A DNA stretch of 64,000 bases from Triops longicaudatus (lineage: Eukaryota; Arthropoda; Branchiopoda; Notostraca; Triopsidae), in NCBI GenBank assembly GCA_022885665.1, contig JAGQDJ010000129.1:90978-154977 (forward strand), written 5' to 3'. The notes under the pieces were generated by a model that saw nothing but the letters and a program-made list of their open reading frames with translations, did not search any database and was not told where the DNA came from. Below are positions 10,964 to 21,654 of this stretch, one piece after another. A program made the position numbers and the translations under genes. The number at the start of each line of letters is the position of its first letter. Position 1 is the stretch's first letter.

Positions 10964-11554
10964 GGTGTAATCTCTATCTTTTCGCCCTGAAAAGCGTGTA
11001 AAACAAACCTTTAAACCCCGAACAAGCGATAAAGTCGTAAGGTTAATAAATCCCATTAAGTTGTTCTAGCAGAACTAGACAAGAACAGGGTGCCTGTAGC
11101 AAGCATTTAGCGAAATCATTTGGGTTAAAGTGTCCCATTGATAACTACAGCCGTGATGTCGGATTTCTTATAAAGTTTCTAGTGCAGCGCTCGGTATAGC
11201 GCACCAAATTAGCGACACGCGATGCAAGCGCAGCACTAGAGCGCCCAATGGAAATAGTCAGAATTAACCTATTATGCATTACATAAGAGCCCGCTTTTAA
11301 TCTTGATAAGATATTCTAAAGGCGTAAACAAGTTTGAAACTCCCAAAAAGCATATAGGCACCTTTAAGTTAGGGTATCCAACTTCAACACACATAATCAG
11401 CAGTGCATTACTATTCTGGATCTCACACTAGGCTGTGCTAGTCGAGCGAGTGTGCTACAAAACGTAGTTCTTAGGTTGTCCAAGAGATCACATCCGGTAC
11501 TTCGAAAGTTGGCTTTATTGTTGTGCGATTATTATTCTCTCCCGAAAGGAAACT
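10964..11554. promoter_or_regulatory. Shared divergent promoter interval, GPALPP1 / HADHA
   Basis: The 591 bp separate two start codons that point away from each other, so both promoters and both 5' UTRs must lie here. I see no TATA box placed convincingly for either gene. The stretch at about 11190-11250 is GC-richer and CpG-containing (AGCGACACGCG and similar). Only the geometry supports the call. Confidence 0.55.
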
Positions 11555-14500
11555 ATGGCGTCGACACTAATCGTCAGGGCAGTGCGAGGAATTTCGCAAA
11601 CTTATCCCACAGTTTCTGGTAATAAAAAAGAGAAAAAAATAATCTTTATGTGCAAACCTAGCTGTGTAAAAAGCAAACCAGCAGCGTAATTGAAACGTTC
11701 AGATTCCCTTGATTTCTTATAAAAGTAAATGTATCAGTCAGCTTTCTGCGTATTCGTACCGCAATGTTTACCTGTAAGTTCATTAAAGCGGGAAAGAAAT
11801 GAATTCTAATCCAGTCCTCGTGCATCTGAGAGATAACTAAGCGCAAAAGTCGAATTTTCCCGATAAGCTTGAATTACTCCCATTGAACTTATGCTAGAGG
11901 ACAAAGTACTTGAACCTAATAGACTTTGACTCTTGATTCTGGTCTTATCGTGTATTACGTAGTTGCAACGAATAATAGAGCAACATATGTATTCAGCCTC
12001 ACTTTCGTTCATAAACACGCCATTTTTCTTTACGTGTCTTTAGATCCTTTTCTGTTACGTCGGTTATTGTCGACCTCGAATTACCTTAGCCGAATGCATA
12101 CCGAATATGAAGTCAAGAATAACGTGGCCGTTATTCGGTTCAACTCGCCCAACTCAAAGGTATTGCTCAGCACTCTTACTTGTTGCGGTATTCAAAACCT
12201 TCATTGGCATGCGAAATGTGCCAAAGCAATCGAAATGGATGTGTAACAAAATACGCAAAAAATACTAACATAAGGAAACGATCGTCATCGCTTGTTCATC
12301 AGATTTGAAAAATTACGTGCCTATTACAAGATTCTAGGTCTCTTTGCGGGTCGTAATCCAATACCCAACTAATGATTAACGAATTTTGGGCTTGGGTGTC
12401 TCCAAATAACGAAAACTACTAATCATTGCAGAAAATGGAACGAACTCTTCTTATTAATGCGTCTCTGACTTTTATTCTTCGCTATTAGATATATTTGCGA
12501 ATTCTAAGCACCCCAAATTTTCAAGGCGTGTTTGCTTTTCAGTTCTACCAAATGAAAAAGTTTGGTTCTTCTGAATCTATATAGCATGTTTCAAACCTTA
12601 CCTCAAGATTCTTTTCGGCACAATTAGTTTTAAAACGAAAGAGACAAGAAATAATCCCTTCCTAAAAAGACACTCGTTGGGTTAAAAAAGAAAAGGCGAA
12701 TAAAGCTAACGGTTTATAGTCCTTTATGTATAGTGCATTTAGAATAAAGTGAGTTCAACATGAGTTAAACTCCTTTGCATATCAAACCCTAAGTAAATTT
12801 TCTGAATAAGTTATGGTATGAAAGTAGTGTACGTTATAAATGTTCCATTGCAAATTCTTTGCAAGAAACTTTACGAACGCAGAGTCAGAATGACACATTT
12901 CAAGCTCGGTCAACAAGCAGTGTTTTGGTCTCTTGTGACCTGGATAAGAAATTAAATCACTAGTAGTGTCCTTTACGAAAAAAAGGGGGTAAAAATACAA
13001 AAAAGTATTGTTCACTTCTTGTTATTTAATCCGCAGGTGAACACACTCAACCAGGAGGTAATGGGCGAAATGGAGGAACTTATGAAGCAGCTTCAGAATG
13101 ATTCGAACGTCAAGGCCGGCGTTCTAATTTCTGGCAAACCGGGTTGCTTCATCGCTGGGGCTGATATTACCATGATCGAAAAATGTAATACCAGAGAAGA
13201 AGTCACGAAGTTGTCCAAAGACTGCCAAGAAGCCTTATTCAGATTGGAACAAAGTCCCAAACCTATTGTTGCCGCCATTATGGGCTCCTGTCTAGGAGGT
13301 GGTTTGGAAGTCGCTTTGGCATGTCATTACCGCATCGGTGTCCAGGACAAGAAAACCAGTGTTGGCTTGCCTGAAGTGTTGCTAGGCTTGCTGCCGGGAG
13401 GTAACTATACATAAAATGTCAGGTTGTGCGATAAAATTTCATTTATTTGCCTTTTCTTGTTAGGTGGTGGTACCCAACGTTTGCCACAGTTGACATCAGT
13501 TCCTACCGCACTCGATATGGCATTGACGGGAAAGAATGTTCGAGCTGACCGAGCCAAAAAGTTGGGCATTCTTGATGCTACTGTTCAACCTTTAGGCCCA
13601 GGATTGAAAACTCCCGAAGAAAGGTTCTCAGAAAGATTTTACCCCGGCATTTCGAGTTTACGCTTTTTCTTGTATTCATAGGACTTTGGAATATTTGGAA
13701 GAAGTGGCAATCAAAACAGCGGCCAGCTTGGCATCTGGAGATCTGAAAGTTGTGAGGCAAAAGTCTCTCATGGATCGTGTGATGGGCTCAGCGTTGCAGT
13801 ACGGTTTTGTCAAAGACTATGTCTTTAACAAAGCCAAAGCCCAAGTGATAAAACAAACCAATGGGCTGTACCCCGCACCTTTGAAAGTGAGTTGTAACGC
13901 TAAAAGCATATATTTCACAGTATACTAACACTAATATCGTTAATTCAACACCAAATGAAAGGGTAAAATTTATATAATTTGCGTTCCGACCTATGTTTAA
14001 AACGAATCTTTCGTTACGTAGATCCTTGAAGTGTTGCGCACCAGTCTGGACAAAGGAACGAAAGCTGGTTACGAAGCTGAAGCCGAAGCTTTTGGTGACT
14101 TGGCCATGACAAAAGAATCTCGTGGTTTGATCGGTCTTTTCCACGGTCAAACCGAATGCAAGAAAAACCGTTTTGGCAAACCGGCCAAAGAAGTCCAGTA
14201 AGTTTTATCGAAAAGATCGATCATGTTAGTTAATAGTCAAGCTTTCGTCCATTCGAAGGACACTGGCGGTCTTGGGAGCGGGTTTAATGGGAGCTGGTGT
14301 TGCTCAAGTTTCTGTTGAGAAGGGAATGAATGTAATCTTGAAAGACAATAGCGTTAAGGGACTAACGAGAGGGCAAAACCAAATTCATCAAGCTTTAAGC
14401 AAGCAAGTAAAACGCCGAAAGATTTCAAGGTATGCATTCCGAATATTTTTAATTTAGTCTCCTATCATACTGATTACTCTGAGGGAAAAAATAGTTTCGA

Positions 14501-16778
14501 GAAGGATCAGATTTTCTCCAAATTGGACGCTACCTTGAATTACGACAACTTCAAGGATGCGGACATGGTTATCGAAGCTGTTTTTGAAGATTTGGGCGTG
14601 AAACATCGAGTGGTCAAAGAAGTCGAAGCTGTTATCCCCGACCATTGTATTTTCGCGTCTAATACTAGCGCGATTCCCATCACGAAAATTGCTGAAGCCA
14701 GCAAACGACCTGAAAAGGTAAAACAGCATATCGGAATATTAACAACGCTACTTTTAGTGTTAAAAGAAATCTTAAACAGTTGCCATGTAATAAGTCACTC
14801 ATCTTGCTAGAAATTAGTTATGTTTTATCTGGGTTTGATGAGAACCATTAGTCTTTATGTTTTTTGTCGAGGGATGAATTCCTAAAGTTCGGAATAAAGA
14901 TTAGATTAGTCTTTCGCAAGATTAGATCGTTTTGTCTTCATTTTTACGACTGTGTTCATTTTTGAGTATAGTTGGGCTTACCGTTAATTAAGAGCTAAAA
15001 GAACTTGGTTTACTTATCTAATTGTTTTTCTAATTTCTAGTTTATAGGCATGCATTACTTCTCGCCAGTCGACAAAATGCAGCTTTTGGAAATTGTCACT
15101 ACTGACAAAACATCGAAAGATACTATCGCCTCCGCTGTTGACGTGGGTTTGCGCCAAGGCAAAGTAGTGATCATTGTCAAAGATTGCCCCGGCTTCTACA
15201 CGACACGCCTTGTGGCCACGTTGATGGCTGAAGCACTTACCTTGCTGCAGGTGAGTTCAACTTTTAACAAGCGTAAGCGTGGTTTAATTGAACAGGGCGT
15301 CTTAAGCGTGGTTTCCACTTGCAATCTGTGAGTTCCAAATCCACAATCAAATTCCTATATTCACACTATGTGGGCAGGAGTCGCTATCCAAAGCGCGTGA
15401 TAGGAGGCTGGGGCCCCTCCCCAACCCAGCATTTTGGATATCGACTTCTGCCCTCAAGGAGTGAATCTGAAATTTGGTTGTGGAAAGCGCATTTAATGAT
15501 TGCAAGTGGAAGCCACGATCCACAAACAAAGTGATTGCCTGTGAAAACCACGCTTTAGTCATCTTAGACAACTATCAACTTGTGCATGTGCAGGAAGGGG
15601 GGCAATGGCTGACTAAGACCCACAGACTAAGGCCATGTCCTCTAACTCCTAACTTCCTAGCATTCTAACAATTAAAGTTGCGTTCTAAGAAATGCATAAC
15701 CAAAGCGCTTTTTGATTATTTCTCGGGAGATTCCTGGTAATAGATCAGTAGTAACCGATTACTTGTAACCTTTATGGCCCTGAAAGTCTAATTTTTTTAG
15801 TAACTTTTGTCGGGCTTTTGCATGTAGACCGTATTTTTTTATGGTACAGCTTGTGTTACCGAATTTGATTATTAGGGGGATTTGTTGCGAAAGTATTAGT
15901 GCAAATTTTTACTGTCCTTTTAGGAAGGTATTGATCCCAAGCACTTGGACAAATTGTCTAAAGCCGCTGGCTTTCCTGTTGGCGCTGTCACCCTGAATGA
16001 CGAAGTTGGCATCGATGTGGGCATGCACGTTGGTGAAACCATGATGGCCGCGTATGGCGATCGTGTCTTTAATGTCGACTTCAGATTTGTGAAGGAAATG
16101 GTTGAAAAAGGCTTCTTAGGTAACAACTTTCGCTGAGCAGATGTTCTTCATCACAAATGTTACAAATTCCTAAATTATCTCTAGGTCGTAAAACTGGTAA
16201 AGGCTGGTACGTCTATTCTGCGAACTCCAAGGACAGGCCTGTCAATGAAGAAGCTGTAGCAATCCTCAAGAAATACCATATTGCACCGAAGGGTTTCCAT
16301 GGTGAAGAAGATGTGAAACTGCGCTTGCTTGCTCGTTTCACCAACGAAGCGTTGCTCTGCTTGCAAGAAGGCATCTTAGCCAGTCCGGTAAGGACGCCAC
16401 ATACAGATGACATTTCGGTGTTTCAGCTCACGGCTACAATCAACTCTTTTTTTTTTTTTTTTAATGTGAATGTTTAGTCATTTTCTTTTTTTTAATTATT
16501 TATTTTATTACTATTTCTTTGCTATTTGTAATTTCATTTTGTATATTTAAACCTTAATTTATTGTTTTCTTTAGGTTGAAGGTGACGTAGGTGCTGTGTT
16601 CGGTTTGGGCTTCCCGCCTTTTACTGGCGGACCCTTCCGTTTCACGGACGCCTTCGGTGCTGACAAACTAGTCTCCAAGATGCAAGAATATCAGTCGGCC
16701 TACGGAAAAGCTTTCCAGCCTTGCGATCTTTTGCTAGAACATGCGAAGACAAACAAGAAATTCTATCCTCGATCCTAA
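11555..16778 (+). CDS. HADHA: Trifunctional enzyme subunit alpha, mitochondrial
   Basis: The alpha subunit of the mitochondrial trifunctional protein catalyses long-chain enoyl-CoA hydration and 3-hydroxyacyl-CoA dehydrogenation in beta-oxidation, in complex with HADHB. Exons: 11555-11618, 12044-12159, 13037-13400, 13464-13623, 13682-13886, 14022-14197, 14259-14429, 14495-14717, 15041-15250, 15924-16119, 16185-16387, 16575-16778. They join in phase to 763 residues, the same length as human. An Arg-containing leader without acidic residues in its first 21 positions fits a mitochondrial presequence. Hydratase glutamates E151 (LGGGLEV) and E173 (LPEVLLG), the NAD-binding GAGLMG at 368-373, and E510 (the position altered in human LCHAD deficiency) all fall at human numbering. 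Introns 1, 2 and 9 are large (425, 877 and 673 bp). Intron 4 has a weak donor, GTTCTC, chosen because it alone preserves EERTLEYLEE. Confidence 0.96.
15275..15555. mobile_element. Inverted-repeat (MITE-like) insertion in HADHA intron 9
   Basis: The left arm from 15275 begins AAGCGTGGTTT, repeats that motif at about 15304, and continues into TTCCACTTGCAATC. The right arm ending at 15555 is its reverse complement, with the same order of two motif copies and the same inner block (GATTGCAAGTGGAAGCC near 15498). Arms are roughly 95 bp and diverged, around about 100 bp of unrelated centre. There is no coding capacity and I could not define a clean target-site duplication, so the superfamily is unknown. 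Confidence 0.6.
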
Positions 16779-16782
16779 ACAA

Positions 16783-16788
16783 AATAAA
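16783..16788 (+). terminator. Poly(A) signal of HADHA
   Basis: AATAAA begins 5 bp after the HADHA stop codon, implying a very short 3' UTR. Other A-rich hexamers further on are less close to consensus. Confidence 0.5.
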
Positions 16789-16799
16789 AGGCAGCAAAA

Positions 16800-18780
16800 G
16801 TACGGTGGTGATCAAGTGAAGAGTAAGACGATTCTGCTTTGCAATAACGGTATTTGACCATGTTTCACTTGATAATTTTGGAGTTCGTGACATCCCAAAC
16901 AAATCTGAGTTTAATTTCAAGCTTGATGTAAGAGTCAAAGCTTGGTTTATCAATGCAATTAGTGGTAGCGAGTTGCGTGGCATTTAGTGCCTGGAAGACT
17001 TGTTCTGAATACAGAAAAAATACATATGAAATGCATGAAATCGTTCTTTTTCTTGGAAACCTAATTGTTAACTAGAATGGGGGAGATCAAACAAGGCCCA
17101 GCTTGGTCTAGAAAAACGTCCCAGATTATACATGTACCAAGATTATACATGTATCATTGGATTGCAAAATCGGTCCAAATGCTTAAACTTTCTTGGCATT
17201 GACATGAAGAAACGTGAGTAGCCAATGTCTAGAGGTTTAGGCTTTCCCATACTATTCTGTCTTCTGAACATAGCTATCGTTTTTCTGTTCATTTGCGTAA
17301 CAATTAGAAGATACTGAAGTTTGACGAATTTTAGCCCTTGCGTCGCACTAGGAAATTCACTACATAGCATGCCGTAATATGACACAATGTTTTTTTTTTC
17401 TTTGTTTCGTAGCGTGAGCAAAGTTTATTCTACATATTTTACGTTGAGGTGAAGGCACTACGGCTAACAGTCAGGCATTCCACAAATACTCAAACATACA
17501 TTCAAAAATATATACATATGGCAGTATTCGCACACGTTCGCTTTACACAACAGGTCTTAGGGGTTCAGTATTTTCATGGAGGGTCAAACAAATATACGTA
17601 CAGTCGGGAAAAGTTTCGCGCGCACAATATGTGTTGATGCAGAGGTTTTTTTACCTCTAGTTCGCAACTTAATTTGACTGAATCGTTGAGATAGTATTTT
17701 GAGTCGTTTCGTCTCCGGGTGTTTGATTAGAAAAAGCGAATAAAGTCGAGATAGGTCAAATTTATTTTAGCTAGTTAAGCAACGGTGTTGCCCGCTTTGG
17801 TAGCGAACGGATTCGCGTTCCCCCAGCTGAGTTGGAATCAGTTACGCAGGACTGGGCCCATCTGAGATCTCTTCTTAGCTTGCTTGAACCACTGCACCAG
17901 TAATGACATAGTGGTTTCCAGGTTGTATTATTCGTCGGAGTAGACAGGCCGGAAAACGCGACCCGATGGCGACTTGCTACCTGTTTTTTGTCCTTCAACA
18001 CTTTTCTGGCCTTTCACGGGCGGTGTGGTTGACGTCGCAAGAAAAGACCTCCATTCTGTATAGACGACACGGCCACTCCTTATTGTAGTTTTTCAACCAA
18101 CAAGTTTATAGCCTCATTCTTAAGGGTTTAAGTTAGGCCAGTGCTCCTTCCTTAAGAGCATTTAACCTGTTTTCAATGATGTTGGGAGGAAGCTGTAGGG
18201 AGCATTATTTTTCCTATGTGAGCGTAAAGGCCGCGCAAATGTCGTGTTGTACGGACGGATGGCTTGGCTGTCTGCATATTTCTCTTCGTAGTACGCGCTT
18301 GATCAGCACTTGTTTGATAGTCACTACAAGGTAGAAAATGGGTGATTTTAGCTCGGTTGTGTAGTGCACTACAGTGCGTGTGCAGAAACAGATGAGAGGC
18401 GGGTTGTGGGTGGAGGCAAAGAGCTTAGTGGGGGTTTAAGGAGCATGAACTTCCCCTTAAGACGCAAGGGAAGGGGAAAATGCTTTGTTTCACGGAATAT
18501 AACTATGCTTAGGGCATTATGGTCAGCAAAGCAAGCAAGTGAGGAGCGTCAAACTGTGTGTGTGTGTCTGTTTCGTTTTTATGTATTGTTGTTTTATATT
18601 ATTTGTGATTAGTATCTACACTGTGTACAGGAGGTGTCTTCATTTTACATTGTGATACAAAACTGCGTAATTTAAACTAGTTCGGCAATCGATTTGCCCT
18701 GTAGTTTTTCGAGTTCCGTGATAAAACGCCAACCAGTGTTAGACTCTTTGTCTTTGCATGTTGAGTTCAATCAATGGTAC
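16800..18780. other. Intergenic, no gene seen
   Basis: Only chance-length frames. Near 17121-17155 the 17-mer AGATTATACATGTAYC occurs twice in direct succession. A purine-rich, GC-richer patch (about 18380-18550) and a short GT run at 18560 are the only other structure. Confidence 0.5.
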
Positions 18781-18784
18781 TTTT

Positions 18785-18955
18785 CTCCCCTAAAACATAA
18801 CAAAACATAACCTAATTTATTTCATTTTGACACATTGTAAGGCATTTAATCCCAGCTCGCCTATGCAAACCATTGGAAAACCAATGTAAAATATAGGCCA
18901 GTTTGGTTAGGTTTATTTTAGGTTAGTCAGGTCAGGTTAGGTTAGACGCAGATTA
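18785..18955. repeat. Interspersed repeat with TTAGG-like stretch, copy 1
   Basis: Starts with CATAACAAAACATAACCTAA and ends with GGTTAG-rich sequence. The core TCGCCTATGCAAACCATTGG followed by AATGTAAAATATAGGCCAGTTT recurs, slightly diverged, at 46667-46720. The GGTTAG/CCTAAC units resemble degenerate arthropod telomere-type repeats, but the shared core marks it as an interspersed element. Confidence 0.6.
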
Positions 18956-19940
18956 TATTCAAGAAGGTTTAGTTGTGAATTTAGTGAAGTTTTTACCCAC
19001 AGGAAGAGTTTGCGAAACTAGCAAATCGAAGGGGTGGTAGAAGAAAGAACCCAGATTAGATCAGGCCCAGATTGAGCTCTTAAATGTAGCATGACACGTT
19101 CTTCGTAGAGTGCCGTGAAAATTTTTGATCGGCGCATCGTTTGCTAAACGTGAAAATTTCGTACATTACACTTCCAAAGTTTAGAGATTTGACTACTTGA
19201 ATAAAGCTTAATAATCATAGGACGTGTCCTATTCGTTTACCCAAAAGCCGTCATTCCGAACAATAAATAGACTTCTTTTCATCTCTTAAAAAGTTTCAGT
19301 AATAAATGCATTAATATTCCAATCTGCTATAAAAAAACGTTTCTGATGAAAACTCACAGCAATTACGAAGAGTTTAAACTATAAATTCGTACAACCTGCC
19401 CTTACGAGCATAATTCATGGGAATTGTCCGTTGTCTCTCGTTATCAAAAACTATTTAATATTTTCCTAGATTTGTCGCGAGAAAAGATTTACGCAAAAAT
19501 TTTAATGAACACTAATTTAAATACATGCAATAAAACTGCAGGTAAATTTTCTGCGATCGGACAAAATATTGCAACTTTCATTCGAGGCGGGGAGGGGCAG
19601 AACTTTTTTTAATTAAACCTACCGTTCAATAGGTATTTAGGATCAAGTAATTTTCTGTACAAACATATTTCAATTCATAGAACCATTATGCCGATTGACT
19701 GACAGAAAAAAACGCGTATGAAGGACCCCTGAGCTATGCTAAAACTGTGTATCCGTTTTTTTAGTTACCAGTGATAAACCTATTTGAGATTTGTATCGGT
19801 TTGAGGACGGGTTTATATTTTCGTGTACTGTAATCACTGTGTATTTTTAATTTACTCACTAACTGAGCCAAGCTTTACAAGCTTTCCGCTAAAAGAAGTA
19901 AACCACCCACCGTTGTTTACGGACACTTACTTTTCCAGTC

Positions 19941-20213
19941 ACTAAGCAAACCACAAAGATCACAAAGCAAACCACAAAGATCTAATTAAACCTCTTGAGG
20001 TAAGTTAGCCGAATAAGTCTGTTAAAAGGTGAAAAAAGCCATGAAATTTAATAGTATACGATGTAGATTATTACTATGTATGACACGCAGAAGAGCTATC
20101 TTTCAGTCCGAAAGCGATTGGCTGGTAGCTCCTGCGCGTAATGAAGATTAATCTGCCTCAAGAGGCATGGTTAGACCTCTGTGGCTTGCTAGTAAACTTT
20201 TTTGTGCTCAGTT
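19941..20213. mobile_element. MITE family A, shorter copy
   Basis: Left arm (from ACTAAGCAAACC at 19941 to about 20000) and right arm (about 20141-20213, reverse complement reading CTGAGCAC ... AGCAAGCCACAGAGGTCTAA) are inverted. Both match the arms of the larger element at 28189-28779. The left arm also contains a direct duplication of about 20 bp (AAGCAAACCACAAAGAT twice). No coding frame. Confidence 0.55.
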
Positions 20214-20219
20214 CAGTAC

Positions 20220-20831
20220 AATAGGAAATTTAATAGGCATATGCAATCTTGTAGCCGAACATTAGATTTAAGATTTAAAAACTACAAGTCAACAGTTCTC
20301 AGAGCTAAATTTAACAACATGAAACCCGTATTTCCGTTACTTAAAAAGTGGAGACGTGGAAAGCGTCGGTTAAAGTTTCTGGTTTGTATTTGACGAATGA
20401 ACTTATAATTCACTTTTTATGAGAGATTATGGTGTCGCTCGTACGATCAGAATCGGGCAGGTAAGAGTTCGGTTGAGGCGCTCTTGGTAGGTTCTGGCTT
20501 CGGTAGGCCTCCTCGTAAATGGATTGCCGGTAGCGTTGTTTGTGACGTTAGATAGGTCCATTTCCAAATAATTATGTGAAGTGTCGACATGGGCACCCGA
20601 GATGAATGCTCAGCACGAGGTGACCATGTATCGCTCTGATATTAGTAATAGGTACGTTCGTCCCTGTAAACAGTTAGGCCTATCTAGGTTAGCGAAGTTT
20701 AGTGCAAAGTCAAGGCTACTTGTAAATGTATTTCTAATATTTTAAATCACATTTTGCTGCCTTTCATTCCTCCAAAGTTTGGCAAATTCGCCACCTCAGC
20801 AACAGGACTAAATTTTCAAACTCAAATTCCA
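20220..20831. other. Intergenic next to the glycoprotein remnant
   Basis: Follows the end of the glycoprotein-like frame in its own reading direction (minus strand). A minus-strand frame of about 60 codons at roughly 20432-20620 contains NVTNNATGNPFTRR and is open without a recognisable family; it may be further remains of the same element. Nothing here is firmly supported. Confidence 0.3.
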
Positions 20832-21288
20832 CTAATATACATTCTGAGATAAGATATTCGGGGTAGTTCGATACATTGGTATCGTTGGAAAGGGGACGAT
20901 CTTGACGTGCGAGGATACTGGATGAATTAGCTGGTGTTCGACTTCATTTTTAGGTTTCCTTGGAGACGCGCACAGGTTAGCCAATCTGTAAATACACGGG
21001 ATACAATTTATAATAAGTGAAATTGTGAATATAGCTATTATTACCAATACTGAGCTGTAGATCGCATTCTTGAAAGCTGTCGACCAGTGGAGTAGTCCAT
21101 TCAATTGTTCTTTTGTTTAACATCGAAGACTAAGTCGCGGATAGTACGAGGCAGGGTTTTGTCGATAGATTGTAGTGTCAGTGAAAACGTTGAGGTTTTC
21201 TTGCTCTTCGCGACGGCGAGCTGGATTTTTGTTACACAGGTTATTGAAGAGAACTGTACCAACGGATAAGTTCAGATTGATTGCCAGG
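20832..21288 (-). pseudogene. Remnant of a viral/retroviral envelope-like glycoprotein C-terminus
   Basis: On the minus strand one frame runs from the edge of a hAT insertion at 21288 to a stop at 20832, broken by a single TAA at 21119-21117; both parts are in the same frame. Before the break lie an Arg-rich stretch (NPARRREEQ) and a Tyr/Pro-rich stretch. After it come an amphipathic segment with LLHWSTAFKN, a 24-residue hydrophobic helix (about 21062-20990), a Cys pair (IPCIY, NLCAS) and a hydrophilic tail of about 45 residues. That layout (stem, membrane anchor, cytoplasmic tail) is typical of envelope proteins of endogenous viruses or env-bearing retroelements. The assignment is by architecture only; I recognise no exact family. 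The frame is inactive as it stands. Confidence 0.4.
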
Positions 21289-21445
21289 CAGGGCCGGATT
21301 AAGTATTTACGGGCCCCTAGGCTGACGTATCCGCGGCCATTAATGAATGTGTTTTGCTGAGAAAGAGTACTTTTTTTTACGGGCCCCGCCACACCACGGG
21401 CCCCTAGGCTGCAGCCTACTTAGCCTCTATTATAATCCGGCCCTG
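21289..21445. mobile_element. Non-autonomous hAT element 1 with 8-bp target duplication
   Basis: Termini are CAGGGCCGGATTA at the left and, reverse complemented, the same 13 bases at the right. Both sides are flanked by TTGCCAGG (21281-21288 and 21446-21453), a perfect 8-bp duplication. CAGGG-type ends with 8-bp duplications are the hAT hallmark. The 157-bp body holds two copies of GGGCCCCTAGGCTG and no coding frame. The intact duplication suggests a fairly recent insertion. Confidence 0.9.
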
Positions 21446-21467
21446 TTGCCAGGTGATAAAAGTTGAG

Positions 21468-21646
21468 CAGCGACGGCGGAACTGGGGGGGCAGAGGGGGC
21501 AGCTGCCCCCCCCCCCTAAAATTTTGTAAAGGGGCAAAGGTATGGTTTTGCCCCCCCTGGAAAAGTGCCAGTAATGGCCACTGCCNNNNNNNNNNNNNNN
21601 NNNNNNCCCCCCCCCCCCCTGAGAAACACTCGTTCCGCCGTCACTG
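21468..21646. mobile_element. Non-autonomous hAT element 2 with 8-bp target duplication
   Basis: Terminal inverted repeats CAGCGACGGCGGAAC (left) and CAGTGACGGCGGAAC (right, reverse complemented) differ at one base. The flanks are AAGTTGAG at 21460-21467 and 21647-21654, a perfect 8-bp duplication. The interior is G/C-homopolymer rich (GGGGGCAGCTGCCCCC) and contains an assembly gap. It sits 22 bp from hAT element 1, but the ends and internal sequence differ, so it is a separate family. Confidence 0.9.
21586..21606. other. Assembly gap of 21 N inside hAT element 2
   Basis: The Ns are followed at once by a run of 13 C and preceded by other C runs. The sequencing or assembly probably failed on the homopolymer tract, so the true length of this element is unknown. 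Confidence 0.95.
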
Positions 21647-21654
21647 AAGTTGAG

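Noticed and set aside
15319..15668. Plus- and minus-strand frames of 64-74 codons in HADHA intron 9
   Set aside because: They lie on the inverted-repeat insertion and share no similarity with proteins.
18364..18612. 82-codon plus-strand frame
   Set aside because: Low-complexity Gly/Arg then hydrophobic tail, no splice signals or similarity; a G/A-rich patch explains it.
21468..21646. Frame crossing the N gap
   Set aside because: It translates C/G homopolymers inside a hAT element and an unknown gap.
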